64,000 bases of DNA from Loxodes magnus (taxonomy: Eukaryota; Ciliophora; Karyorelictea; Loxodida; Loxodidae): positions 1-64,000 of the forward strand of contig CAMPDV010000360.1 of the NCBI GenBank assembly GCA_946699065.1. The letters are read 5' to 3'. This document shows, piece by piece, positions 1 to 12,938 of this stretch. The number at the start of each line of letters is the position of its first letter. The stretch's first letter is position 1. The notes beneath the pieces are model-generated. The model was not told where the DNA came from, ran no database searches, and saw nothing but the letters and a program-made list of their open reading frames with translations. The position numbers were made by a program, and so were the translations under genes.

Positions 1-599
1 TACTTTTTTAAAAAAACTAATACAAAATTTTATCCTTCAAACAAATTCCTGGAATACAAATTCTATCAATATTGGAATTTTCGCAAAAGATTTACCCAAT
101 AGGTGGAAAATTCTAAAGAGCCTTAAATGATTATTTCTTTTATCCATAGGCTATTAGCAAACAGACTTGAATAATATTGTACGACTTTATAATTATAATA
201 TGTTAGATTAAAAGTGAAGATTAGTAAGATTCTTAAGAAATAATATAACTAGGAATAAAGCTAAAATATCAATTCCATTTTGAGGGTTCTAATACTTATT
301 TACTAATAAGTATCGAATAGCATTTATTTGATAATTATAAACTTGATAGTGTTTGTTTAATATAATATAGAGAAGGTATTAAAACATTTTGTTAAAAGTA
401 ATAATTAGCTAAACTTAAATAAGTCAAAATAATAATAGAAAACAAAGATTTATTATTTGCTATTAAGCTTCTTATATTAGTTATAAACTTAATTAATTAA
501 TATAAGCCATATATTAGACCAGGTAATAGCAAAATAATTACTATCACTAAAAGAATGTAGTTTTACCATGCTTTTTCCTTACTAAAAATTAATAAATAA

Positions 600-1442
600 T
601 AGAATTCCATTAAGCTCCTTTTCTCTTACTCTTCTGATGCTTCCTTCTTAAATAAGGATAATTTTATTTTTCTGGTATTTGGCAATTGTTTTTTCCCTGA
701 ATCGTAACATCTAAGTGTTTATCACCTCGACAAATATGTAAACCTTTCAGAAATTTATTTTGTTCTTCTTTATTTTAGCTCTCATTTACAAATGAAAAGG
801 TTTTTTATAAATCTGCACTTTAAAATAGTAAATTTTACCTATCTCTGCCTATTCCTTCATATCTTGTATATGCACAATTGTTTAAGCTCTGTGTTATTCC
901 GTAATTTTTTTATACTCTTCTAAATAGTCAGAGTTAGTTTCAATTACCTTCTAGAAGTTATGTAAAAAATGCCCGCTTACTTTCTCTGCTTTTACTCAAA
1001 AGGATGTTCATTTCTTCTATATCTTTCTATCTATATTTATAATATCGCTATTCATTCTATTAGCTGTTGCTAACTTATTTGGCTTCACTCTATTTATTGT
1101 CAATCTTTTCTGAATTAATGTGGATTATAATATTTTGCTTTAAAAGCTTTTTTACTGCAAAACTTAATGGTTTTCTTTGGTTTACTCTTACAGTTTTATT
1201 CTCTATGGAGCACAAATTTTTTCATCGATTGCTACTTCTTTTTGAGTTTAATCTTGCTAACATGTTTATCCTGTCTCTTCATTATACCAAGAAACCTTTG
1301 GTTTTTCTTCTCGTTTTGGTATAAAATTCAGACCCGCTTACAGTTCCACGAAAGACTCTTATATCTGTTAGTAAATTTACATTTGAAGCTTTTTATTCTC
1401 TCATCCAATTTTTAGAAAAGCCTCAACATCTGCTATAAGCAT
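600..1442 (-). CDS. Unidentified Gln-rich protein, copy A (3' end uncertain)
   Basis: Read from ATG at 1442 with TAA/TAG as Gln and TGA as Trp, the minus strand gives a polar protein of roughly 280 residues. It begins MLIADVEAFLKIGWENKKLQ and has Gln/Lys/Glu-rich helical stretches such as SDYLEEYKKITEQHRAQ in the second half. I recognise no domain. Compared with copy B this copy has lost one A in a run near 810-815, which shifts the frame, and a second single-base difference near 716 also shifts it. The C-terminus therefore differs from B and no convincing stop can be named. The two plus-strand ORFs over 80 codons at 1067-1415 are antisense to it. It could be a pseudogene. Confidence 0.4.
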
Positions 1443-3972
1443 AGTTCAAAGATAAAATCAAAAATTTAATTTCTATTTTTATTTATTTTTCTTACAGATG
1501 AAATCATAAGTAAATTAAGCCAATATGCTACAATCTTCAATGTCTTTATTTTTTATTATATAAAAGTAAGAAAAAAACCTAATTTTATTTAAAAAATAGA
1601 TTTAAGTAGCTCAAAAAGTAGATCTTTCTTGAAGGAATATCTTTAAATAAATACATTAAACTGCAATAATAATAAAAGCTACAAATTTAGCTTTATAGAC
1701 TAAAATGAGAAGCCTGTTTTTTAATTGCTAGAGTGGTAGACTAGAATATTAATTTATATATAGATTCATTTATAAGATTAAATATTTAAAAATACAAGAA
1801 AGATATGAATGTCTAAAAGTACGTTATGCATAATCTAACTTACTTTATGATTTCATTTATCTTTGCTGATATTTTGGAAGCATATACAATCATCTTTCGC
1901 ATCAAAAGTTATTTAATCAAACTCCATTCAAATTTGTTTTACTTAATGTATTGCTGACAATAGATCTAGGATTATCTATCAATGCGTTTATTAACGAATG
2001 AATCTCTGTTAATTTCTAGTTTTTCAGCAATCCTATGAACGAATAAAATTCTTAATTTATTACCTTATTTCTTATCGTAAGTAAATTATTATATTTATTA
2101 AATTGGAACATAACAATCCAACTATTAAATCTGAACAATCTTTAACTGTTTTAAATCAATATAATAAATTTCATTTATTGGTAGTATTCATCCTAAGGCA
2201 CCAACATATATTATATTGTAATTTCCAATTGGTACCTATTTATTAGCAATTTCTTTTAATCTTATTTATAAATTTTCAAATATATGATGCTAACATATTT
2301 ATTTAGTCTACTATTAATAATCTACCTCATTTTAATTATTTTCACTCTTTCTTTATTTTATTTTGAAACAGTTAATCAATTACTAAAAGCTGGTAAATTA
2401 TGTAATGAATAAGGTGTTAGTATGTTTAGGAATTATGCCAATTTCTTATAATTTCCAGGATTTTACTTAATTAGTAGTATCATATTGTTAATATTTTTTA
2501 ATAGTTTAAACTTTCCTATTCCAGTTGATCCTAATGGAAGAAGTATGTATTATATATTTTGCTTTTCAAAATTAAATAAATTAAATAGCTAACTTTTAAT
2601 TTATTTATAGTTGAATATCTATAATTTCTAATATTTTAAGTTTAATTTAATTTTTTTATTTTCATTTTCTAGTCTTTTTTCTGAATTTATAAGTTAATTT
2701 TGTTGGATAATGCTTATTGCTTATTAATTCTGTATCAAATATTTAAAACGCATATTCATTGTTACTTTCTGTAGTATTATTTCTTTTAAATATACAGTCG
2801 GTATCTTCTTAATGTCACATGTTTATATAAAAATGAGTTAATTTTAGCAATTTTAGGTAAAAGATTTTTGTTTATACTTTTTGAATCTAAAAAAGTAAAT
2901 TATTAGATTATTATTTTTTTATTTTTAGTTCTTATAGTAATTACTTTTTTTCCTATACTAAATAATAAAATCAATTCATAACAAGTTATATTTTTTAAAT
3001 TCTTTGCTGCTACTCTCAAATAAACGATTCGGAGTAAAGTTTGCTTTAGTCATATGCAAAAAATATCGTAATTTATCTTCGAAAAGTAATGCTTATTATT
3101 TATATCTTTCAAATTAGTAAATATTATTAGATTAGATTAATTTTTATTAAATTTAAGTTTTCGTTATTTATCTCGACTTAGTCTTACATTTAATGAGAAC
3201 ATTTGCAAATTATTCTACTTTCCAAACTTCTAAGTATTTCTAAAATTTTGTATTTCTCAAAAAAGGATTAATTCAAATATATTTTAATTTACTATTCTAC
3301 GTTATAAGAGTTTTAATAAATATCTATTTCCAAAATCCCTTACAATCCATTATTTTTATTTTACTTTTTGTCATGTTTTTGATTTTATACTTTAGTACAT
3401 TATTAATATCTAATACAAGTTAAGTATCTTAATTGGTTATTCATAATTGAAGTTAAGGTTTCATGAATGGCAATATAAATTTATCATTCCGTCAGGATTT
3501 TATAATTTCCTTTTAATAAAAAAGCCAATTTCTTATATCTTAACATATAATCTTAATTTGCGGTTTAGTTCTTTTGCTATTTTTATCGACTTTCCTTTTT
3601 AATTTGTTGGTTTATTTAGTTTTTATTTAATGTTAGGTGCATTAGTGTAAAATGATAGTAACTATAATTGTAATTAGTTTGATTAATTTAATTTTATAAC
3701 ATCAATAATGATGTTTTATTTTAGCTAAAATTAAAGTATTATTCTCTAATGTTGCTGTTTATACTTATATATAATTAATATGATTAATGATATAAAATGT
3801 ATTATGTAATATATGCTTCATACTTATAATTCAAATCTAAATTAATCTTTATTATAATTTAGTGAAGAGAAAGTTCCCTATAATTCTCTATTAAAGTAAC
3901 TAGTTTTGCTATTTTACTAACTGCTACTTAATTTATTACATATCCCTTTTACATAATCTAGATATTTTCATC

Positions 3973-4009
3973 TATTTTTAGTTATTTTTAAACTAAATAA
4001 CTAAAAATA
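3973..4009. repeat. Perfect 15-bp inverted repeat, unit A
   Basis: The arms TATTTTTAGTTATTT and AAATAACTAAAAATA are exact complements separated by 7 bases. It is preserved at 24836-24872 in unit B. It could form a hairpin in RNA or be a protein-binding site; composition alone makes AT-rich inverted repeats fairly likely. Confidence 0.6.
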
Positions 4010-6666
4010 AAATAAATCTCATTTACTAAAGCTAAAATTAATAGAATAGCTTCTATAATTTATTACTTTTAAACTATTATTAAATTACAATACTTTAAAA
4101 CCTTAAACTTTGCTAGATAAGAAAGGAAAATAACCTATTAAGGATATAATAGATTAGATATAAGCATTCATTTTTTATTTATTGCTAAATAAATTTAATT
4201 CGGAAAGATAATTGAAATCTCATTAGTACAAGAAATATTCCATTATAAGTCTTGCCTTACGTTACTATATTAACTTTGAGTAAGTTTCATTAAAGCATAA
4301 AGTAAACATAGCTACAGACCTCAAGACAATCATATTAAGAATCTCTCTTAGAGCATAAATTTATTTCCTCCTAGGTATGAATTTAATATTTTTAAGGATT
4401 TTAGGAGATTATTTAGTATACTAAGATTGAGAGAAGCACATAATGATACTCCTACAGACTTTTTATTTTATACTTAAGCATTTTTTTTAAATTTTCTTTG
4501 TAATTGAATATTCTTTTTAATAATCTAAGTTATAATGAAACTTAGAGCTATTGAAATCCCTAATACTTTTAACTAAATAATTTTAGAATGCTGTTACAAA
4601 TGTTAAATGATATAGGAATTAAAAATAGAAATAGTATCCAGTTTATAAAAGGATATAATAATTAAAATTAATTTTAGAGATTATAATAAGTAATTGTATG
4701 ATATAATAATAATACTTCCAGTTATTATTAGTAAACCATATAATTATACTCAATCTATCATACTTTTCATTTATTTTCTATTACCATTCATCTTACATAA
4801 GTTTAACCAATATAATAGTAAGCCAGGCTTAAATTAAGGCATCAAGAATAACTTTTTGGGATTATATAATTAGTTCTAAATAGAAAATTATCAAAACAAT
4901 ATATACTAAAGTCTATAAAATTAATTTAACACTTTATAAAGTAAGCTATTAACATTAGAGTTTAAAATATCTTAGGTAAAATAATAATAACAAAGAGAAA
5001 TAATAGTATTCTCATATATTTACTTAATTATCCTAATAATAAACCATGTAATATAATATTTTACTTAAAAAGCCATATAGTTAAAATAGATACCTTAAGT
5101 GGATTAAGATTTATCAAATAATAAATAATTATAATTTAACTTTAAGATATTCAAGCATAGTTATATCAACAATCAGCCCTTTAATTAAAATAATTTATTC
5201 ACTTGATAAATCTTTCAGCTACTTAGCGAATTATTTTAGTTATAATAATCCTTCTTAAATTTTTAAGGCTTTTTCATCCTTATGATCTCTAAATAAGAAA
5301 CTTCAGTAGTAATTCATTTTTCTCTTTATTTTTAAATTATAGAAACAATTTCTTCTTTTAAACTTGATATCAAATTAAAGCTTAATTATTGCTTTTAATT
5401 TTCAATTATTTTCCCCGGATATTTCGAAGATTTCAATTAAAACACTTAATTGGTTGAAGTTTTTCGTTTTTCAATTATCTAGATAGCCCTTTCAAAGTAT
5501 TCTAAATTTTACTTGTTTTTCAAATAATTTATAAGCAATCTCCTTCTTTATGAGTTTTTATATTCTTATTATTTATATATAAATGAGAATCAGTATATGA
5601 TACTTTACTATGATAAGAGAATTATCTAAATGACATAAGATATTATTAATTTATGAGCATTTAAAGCATTTTTCTAACTTCGATACTATTATTAAGTTTT
5701 ATATCTAAAACTTAGCAAGACTGTTTACTATGACTTATCAGTAATTATTTCAATTTTCAAATTAAGCGTTTGTTTTGATGTTAAAATATCTTTATAATTT
5801 TATTTCTTTAATCTTAAATAAAAGTATGCTACCACTTTATTAATTTATTTATCATATTTAAATCTACCAAATGTTTATTCTTATGCTAATAATACCTATT
5901 TTCCCTGTAGTAAATAATGATTTTATTAGTAAAAGATTAATATATTATCTATTAATATTCTATTATCTAGAATATCTTTGCTATGTCTAAATTACTTACT
6001 CTAAATTTATAAATTTTATTACTTTTTATAGTTTAAAATAGTATGTTTACTATAAATTATAATTATTTAAAATAATTATTTAAACAGATACTTTACTAAA
6101 TGGAGAGAATGTATAGTTTCATTAGTTAAATATTTATTAGTATAAATATAGATAGTTTTGTTGATTATAAGAATTAAATAAAAAAGTTAGTTTTTCATTA
6201 AGTTTATTCTGCACATTGTTAGAATTAAAAAATAAATCTTTTGATGATTAAGATTTAAAGCATATAGCATAAGTAAAAAATCTAAACTAATAAGTTTCAT
6301 ATATTTACTGACATTATTTAAAATTAAACATTATACAGAAACTAAAACTTTTATGAATGAACAAGATTAATAAATAGATTATAATCTTTATAAAAATGTC
6401 AAAACAATAATAAAGCAAATAACTTGTAAAATTAATTAACTATGATCAACAATTGGACTATATAAAATCAAATTAAAAATTGGCATTTAAACAATCTAAA
6501 AAGTAACTAAATTCTTATAATTAATGGAAAGAGATATAAACACTCTTCAAAGAATATTAAAAAAAGAATTAATTTTAATTTCTATTTAAATATAAATTTA
6601 TTAAACTAATCAAAAGTACTACAAAAATAAAATAATTCAACCTTAATTGTAAAAAGACAATTCCTG

Positions 6667-6720
6667 AGAGACTTAAGTTTTAATCTTAAAGAGAAAAATA
6701 TTTTCTTTAAGGAAGTCTCT
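6667..6720. repeat. Imperfect hairpin, unit A
   Basis: The outer arms AGAGACTT and AAGTCTCT are exact complements. Inside them an AT-rich near-palindrome (TTAAAG...CTTTAA) could extend the stem. It is kept at 27516-27569 in unit B. Role unknown. Confidence 0.45.
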
Positions 6721-8213
6721 TTTGCGAATTTTTCTTTAGATAGTCTATTTCTCGATAATTTAGATTTTATCCTTTGCTTATTTTACAATCAAATTTTAGT
6801 GTAAACAAAAATAAAATTTTTTGTGTTTAAAGTTTAAGTTTAGAAATCAATTTTCCTTAAGTCTCGAAATTATCTGCAAATGATACAGATTCACTTCAAG
6901 ATTTTTGGTAAAAGTTTCTCAAGTTTTCCATTAGTTTTTTTATCATATAAACAAAATCGTAATTAGCAAAAATATTAAGTATTTTCTTATAATTCATAAA
7001 ATTAAACTGATTCCTAATTAGAATTAATATCTTGAAGAGAACGCATCCAAAAAACTGCAAGTGGAATTTAAATTTTATAATATGAATTTTACATAGAAAT
7101 TTGTATTTGTGTTAAATGCCTTGTAATATATCCTTGTTGAATTATTAAGAGATACGTTAAAAGCATAACGATTAATAGTTTTGCTTTTCAAATTTCATAA
7201 TCTAAAAATTATATATTTTTTAAATTATACATATTTATTTTTCCATCTAAATTAATTAAAAAAATTATTAATAAATTGAAGTTTCTTAAGAATTTTAAAT
7301 GCTTAAATTTTATTTTTATTTTGACTAATTCTACTAGATTTTAGCTTTAATTATTTTGATTACTGTAAATTAGATAAATTATTATCATTATAAAGTGAAG
7401 TTTTTTTTAAATAATTCAATTATTTAAGTAAAATCATTTTAATATAAAGAAATGCTTACTTTTTTAATTAAAATACTAAAATTTTTGGCATTAAAAATAT
7501 TATGTTTAATGAAATTCTTTAATTTTAAAGATTTTTTTATTCTATAAATTTTTTAATTTTTAATTAAATTTTTACCATTTTTCTTATTTATATGCAACCG
7601 ATTAAGAAATAATTAAACTTTTTAAGGTTTTCGAAAATAACTTATTTTACTTTCTTTAACTATAATTATGTATAGATATCCTAAATTTGCTTAAGTATTT
7701 TTATAATATAATAATAATAACTCGTATATCATATCTTTAATCATAAAATTTAAAATTTAATTTAATAGTTTATTTTTTAATCACTTTTTACTTACTATCT
7801 TACTAAAATTGCAAATTATTTAATATATTAGGATTATAGCTAAAGACTTATTTTGCATTTTTATAATTAGATGTTGATAGTAATGTTTTTTAATAAAATA
7901 CGGATAATTGGAAAAAATTTATCGAATGAATGAAAAAATATTTAGAAGTAATAGTAATTTAGAATTATTAGGCTATTGATGCTTAAATTTTTAGATTTAA
8001 TACAGATTTGTATATTATTTAAAAAACTAAATACTAATTAAAAAAACAATTAAAAATGTTTTTAATTTAAAGAAATTGAGCAAAAACTTTGAAGCTTACA
8101 GCAAATAAAATAAAATAATTTGATGACTTCAATATTTTAAAGTTCAAATCTTAAAAACAACTTAAAATTCAAATTTTATATTATTCATACATAAAAATTA
8201 GTTTACAAAAGAA

Positions 8214-8267
8214 AATAAAATTATTTTCTTTAGTTTAAACAATAAAATTATTTTCTTTAGTTTAAAC
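8214..8267. repeat. 27-bp tandem duplication, unit A only
   Basis: Two exact copies of a 27-base unit (8214-8240 and 8241-8267), followed by a 13-base partial third. Unit B has a single copy at the matching place (about 29060-29090). This is a recent slippage or unequal-exchange event, just left of the block in which A and B are nearly identical. Confidence 0.85.
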
Positions 8268-9949
8268 AATAAAATTATTTATTTCCCAAATAAGAAAAAA
8301 GTTTAAATTACGAAAATTATAAATTTAAAATATAATAATTTTTACTATTTTTCATCGTAATTCTAATATTTATTGGAATTTAAAATGCTTTAAGTATATT
8401 TTAAGAAACGTTGGATACTGTAAGAAAGATACAAGAAAAGTAACTAGTTTATGTTTTAATATGTTAATATCTATAAAGGATAAGTTTTATTAAAAATAAA
8501 AATAGTATCCCAAAGAAATTAATATTTCTTTACATTTTACCACATATTATAAGAATTTAATTTTTTAGCCTATAATTTTCTTAGTTTATAACATATTAAA
8601 AAATCATATCAAGATAGTTTATAATCATAAGTCTGAAAATTATAAATTAATTGTAAATTATTTTCAAATTAATAATAATGAAAGCATAATGCAAAAATAA
8701 ACTAAAAAATCTAATTAATAATGTAAAATAAAATATTATTTTTATTATTAAATTAAAGATTTATAATTAAAAATGTGTAATTAAAAAGAAAATCATTATA
8801 TAAGAACATATTTCATTAATTTTCTTAAATAAAGCATCTTATAAAAAAATGTAATTTAAATAAATAAAATGAAAAAGATTGTACTTTTATAATTTACGAT
8901 TAAAAAAATTTCTCTAATTAGAATTAGAAAATATAAAATTACGAACAATTTTTAACTATATATGACTAAGTGCAAAATTATTGTAAAAATAAAAATAAAA
9001 TATTGTTCTTTTATAATTATTAAATATCTCTTACATTTTTTAAATTTATTAAAATAAAATTATTTTAATATAAAGAATTGCTTATTTTTTATCTAGATAT
9101 TAAGATTTTTGTCAATAAAATTATTATATTTAATGAAATTCTGTAATTTTTCAGATTTTTTTTGTTTTTATTCAATGAATTTTTAAATCCTTAATTCTTT
9201 AGATATTTTGTCAAGCTTCTCGAATTTTCTATCATATACTGTTTTTAACAAAAGAATTATTTTTTAAAAATCTTCCAAGAAATTTAGTTTACTTCCTTTA
9301 ATCTTTAATTGTAAAAGAATCACAGATTTAATCAGGTTTTTTTAATAGCTCTTTATTCAAATTTTTAATAGTAAAGTACTTCTCTTTAGGATATTGTTGT
9401 TTGTACTAACTGATCTCTGGAAGTCCAAAATCCAGAGCTTTATAGCATATTATATTTTCATAAATTCATAATTTTTTTTAATCAAGCCTTATTTTTATTG
9501 TTTTATTATAAATTTACAAAATTAAAACAGAATTATTTTCTTAATTTTTTAAAAGTAAAATTTATAATAAAAATTAGTATATTATTTTTAATTTTTTAAA
9601 TAATTTTATAGTACCAAAATTTTATATCCATACTCAAATAATTAATAGTTAAAAAATCAAAGTAAAAATAATTTAAAGTTTATGCTTTTTATTTATTATG
9701 AAAAATTTGACTGTTGCTAAGCTAAAATTATTTTAGATTGCATTATATCTTTTAAGGTATTAATTTAAATTTCAATGAATTTGTTTTTTAAATTCATATT
9801 CTCAAACTTACTTCATATTCGACATTTTCTTGATGCTTTTATTCGCCACTATTTTCTCAAAACTACAAATTACTATTTGAATGGAAGATATCTATTGTAA
9901 TTCTCTCTAAATTCACTCCTATTTATATTTAAATTATATACTTACCTTC

Positions 9950-11863
9950 TTTTATACTTAACCATCTTTAAGATCTTGTAATAATTTTGAATATTTCACT
10001 TTCTTATCTATTTCTCTTATCCACCTGATATTACTCCTTTTAGTCTCCAGTCAGCACTAATTCGTAAATTTCTCCCTTATGTCCTCGTAAAATTATTAAC
10101 TTCTCATCTTTTTATAAATTCCATATTTTTACAATGTGTCATATTATCAAGATATTATAAACTTATTGTCAGTTGTTATTAGTAATATTCTCACTAAATT
10201 TGTATGGCCTTCTAAAGTTCGTATGCTTTTTTTGTTGGAAAGTTTCATATTTTGATTGTTTTGTCATAACCTCCAAATATTATGAGTTTTTTCATGATTA
10301 AATTCTATTGTTCTTATCGAATCTTGATATCCTTAGAGAGTTCGAATACATTAACCAGTTGAAAAATTTCATATTTTTTAGTTTAATCAGAACTTTCCGA
10401 AACGATTCATTTGTTACCATTATTGATCTAGCATAATTCGTGTGTCCCATCAAAGTACTTTTTAAGGTCACATTCAAAAATTCCCATACTTATATTGTAC
10501 TAGCATAACTTCCCGAAACTATTTATTTTTAGTCTCTCTTTGCAGCTATCGATAAAACTTCACTCGCTCGTTCGGTCAAAGTACTCTTATAAAAATCACT
10601 CAGAAAATCCCAAATCTTTATAGTCAAATCGTTACTTCCTGATATGATTATTTCTAGTCACTCGTGACCGCTATCGAATAAATTCAATCCATATGTTTCA
10701 GCAAAGTATTAAGAAATTAGAGCAATTCGTATTACATCTTAGTTTAATTTACTCCATTTAAATTGCAGTTGGTTAGCTTCGCATTCTTCATATTTCTTAG
10801 ATTGACCACTTATAAATTTGAGTCACTCAAATTAGCACCTTAGATTCTTATTCCCTCAAAATTTTTTTGTATAAAGATATAGTTCAAACATTTTAAAATT
10901 GCTATCGCATTTGCAGAAGCTTATTCTATTTTAATATTTGCCTTAGATAATTCTATGATATCATTCAATTTTTTTTATCAAACCTTAACTTGATAACTGT
11001 TTGAATTTAATCAAAATATCTTAATTATTACATATGTTAGAAAAATTTAAAGGTTTTTCTTACAAATTAGCATTTTTCAAAACTTTATTTTAAAATTTTT
11101 CTAATAATTTAGCAACATTCTCTACTGTTAATAGTGTAAAATAATATTTAATTTATTATTTAAAATATTCATTTATTATATCTGCAATATTATAATTTTA
11201 TTGGATTTTAATTCTGCACTTTTCCTCAATAAAATTCATAACGATAAAATAATTTTAATTAACTGATCTGAAATTTAATTAACATTTACTTCTTCATTTT
11301 TAACTTAGTTATATTTCTAAATCATTAACTTTATCTGCTCGTATTGATATTTAATTATATGTAATAATGCTACTATTTCTTCTTGCTACTATCTAGTTTA
11401 TGATGGTAAATGTAATGTTTTTTCTAAATTTTAAATTATTTCTTCGATTTTTCTTATATTATTTTATAATTGCCCTATAATATTATTTGTGGTTTGAAGT
11501 ACATACTTAATTGACGATATTAGAAAAGAGTTTTTAGATCATCACTAAACTTTAATGAAGTTAATTTACTATATCTTTTATTATTTTAATATTTGCAAAT
11601 AATTCTATAAATTTTCATTTAGTTTTGCTTTTTATTGAAACTCATTAGTTTCTTCTCAAATTTTTCAGTTGAAATCTAGTCTTTTAACTCAGATATTTAG
11701 CCTTTAAATATTTACTAATGTGTTTTACAAAATATTTATTGAGCGACATAAGGCCAATTTTAATGCACTTTGAACACATTAAGCAACTATATTGAAGTAT
11801 CTTAGGAATTCTTTTCTAAGAACCAAATTATTTTTTAGGACTTTTATAATTTTACTAATCCAT
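9950..11863 (-). pseudogene. WD40-repeat pseudogene, copy A
   Basis: The minus strand from ATG 11863 reads a polar N-terminal part with a Cys pair (CLMCSKC, possibly a degenerate B-box-like finger), a long helical region, then WD40 blades. Clear blade ends include [28 protein letters not shown] (Trp as TGA) and a last one, VISGGQEKQIRKWNI (Trp as TGA), near 9990-10030. Between blades the frame jumps several times, so no continuous seven-bladed product exists in any one frame. A consensus splice-donor-like GTAAGTAT follows the last blade. Copy B carries the same breaks, so decay preceded duplication. It is a relative of the intact WD40 genes but clearly divergent. An alternative is a gene with several undetected introns. 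Confidence 0.75.
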
Positions 11864-12468
11864 TTATTAAACTAAAACAAGCTTATAGATTTTAATTAAT
11901 TATATTATAAATTAAAATTAAAGAGAATTTGTTTAAATGAAAACAAAGTGAAATTAATAAAATAATAAATTTGTTAAAATAGATATTATTTAATGCTTAT
12001 AGCTAAGCAGTTTATTAAGCTCTTATTTATATTTTATTTATTTATTTTTTACATTTAAATATTTTAATTTTAGTCTTATCTTAAAAATTAATTCAAATTT
12101 TATATTTTTTAATGTCTATATTTTGGTAATATTTCTACATAATAATAGCAATATCGAGATATAGTGATAATACCTTGGTAAATACTTAAACCAATTGAAA
12201 ATAATTTCCTTTACTAAATACTTCGCCAGTTTTCCTCAGTTTTGTACTATATCATGACAATTCTACTTATTTTCTTTTCACCTATTTTGATTTAGATATT
12301 AAACTGAAACGGGGACTATTTTCGAATATTTATTAATACTGACTTATAAAGATTTCTACAAACATAGCAAGCAAATATTTTCAATTAAGTATTTTAAATC
12401 TTTAAATATTATCCTTAGGAGTAATAAGCAGTTTACAATTAATTAATTATAAACTTTAAAATTTCTCT

Positions 12469-12741
12469 TTCGAGGGACTGGAAACTCCTTTCCAGCTAGA
12501 CGACTCAGGGCACTCTCTCAATGCATATAGAGAGGATATCCTGTTGCTTAATTCAATAAGCATCAGTCAGGTGTTCCATAACTAGGAACCGACAGTCTTC
12601 AAGTTGCTAGGAAGAGTGGATAATCGGAAAGATTTTATTTTCCTGCTAAGAATGACTCTAGCCATGGACCTTCTCAGTGGATAGGAACTTGACCTTATCC
12701 AAAATGCTAAAAGGTTTTATGAGAATCAACTTCAGCTCCCA
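12469..12741 (+). CDS. Short G+C-richer plus-strand frame, copy A (ends uncertain)
   Basis: Within AT-rich surroundings this 91-codon stretch stands out by base composition. It reads a globular-looking sequence: FEGLETPFQLDDSGHS at the start, EPTVFKLLGRVDNRKDFIF in the middle, and ELDLIQNAKRFYENQLQLP at the end. Aligned with copy B, four of the seven isolated substitutions are synonymous third-position changes (TTC/TTT, ATC/ATT, GAA/GAG, CTA/CTG). A paired deletion and insertion of one base restores the frame. This supports coding in this frame. The reading continues open both ways, so the true ends (start codon, introns) are not defined; it may be one exon. I do not recognise the family. The region also folds into several short hairpins, so a structured RNA was considered. 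Confidence 0.5.
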
Positions 12742-12938
12742 TAATCTTTTTAATTATCTAATTTTTAAATAATTCGTACATAATTTTAATATAACTATAC
12801 ATATAATAAAAAGTTTTAAAATTACATAGTAAACTCTTAATTTTACTATTATTTAATAATGATAATGAAATTAAAATGTTCAAAAGTGCCAATCTGGACA
12901 CTGTTTAAAATAAGTTGTTTTATCAGCAATACTACTCA

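Larger units (their letters stand above)
1443..9949. other. AT-rich stretch of unit A, no gene recognised
   Basis: This is 8.5 kb of low-complexity AT-rich sequence shared with 22297-30769. I find no motif-supported gene. Two weak hints: a minus-strand frame near 6930 reading MENLRNFYQKSWSESVSFAD, and a perfect 7-bp hairpin at 9417-9439. Nested inverted repeats occur near 4339-4437 (outer arms TCTCTCTTAG and CTAAGATTGAGAGA, inner CTCCTA and TAGGAG). Any of these may be chance in such composition. Confidence 0.5.

Noticed and set aside
1067-1415. Hydrophobic plus-strand ORFs at 1067-1324, 1167-1415 and their copies at 21933-22269
   Set aside because: They are antisense to a polar Gln-rich frame starting at 1442/22296. 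T-rich strands give membrane-like translations by default.
11700-11800. Firm B-box zinc finger in the WD40 pseudogene
   Set aside because: Only one Cys pair (CLMCSKC) is clear and the expected His and further Cys are missing or out of place.
12470-12760. Structured non-coding RNA in the G+C-richer island
   Set aside because: Several perfect short stems were seen, but no known RNA class fits. Substitutions between copies are mostly silent in one plus-strand frame and some weaken stems, so coding is preferred.
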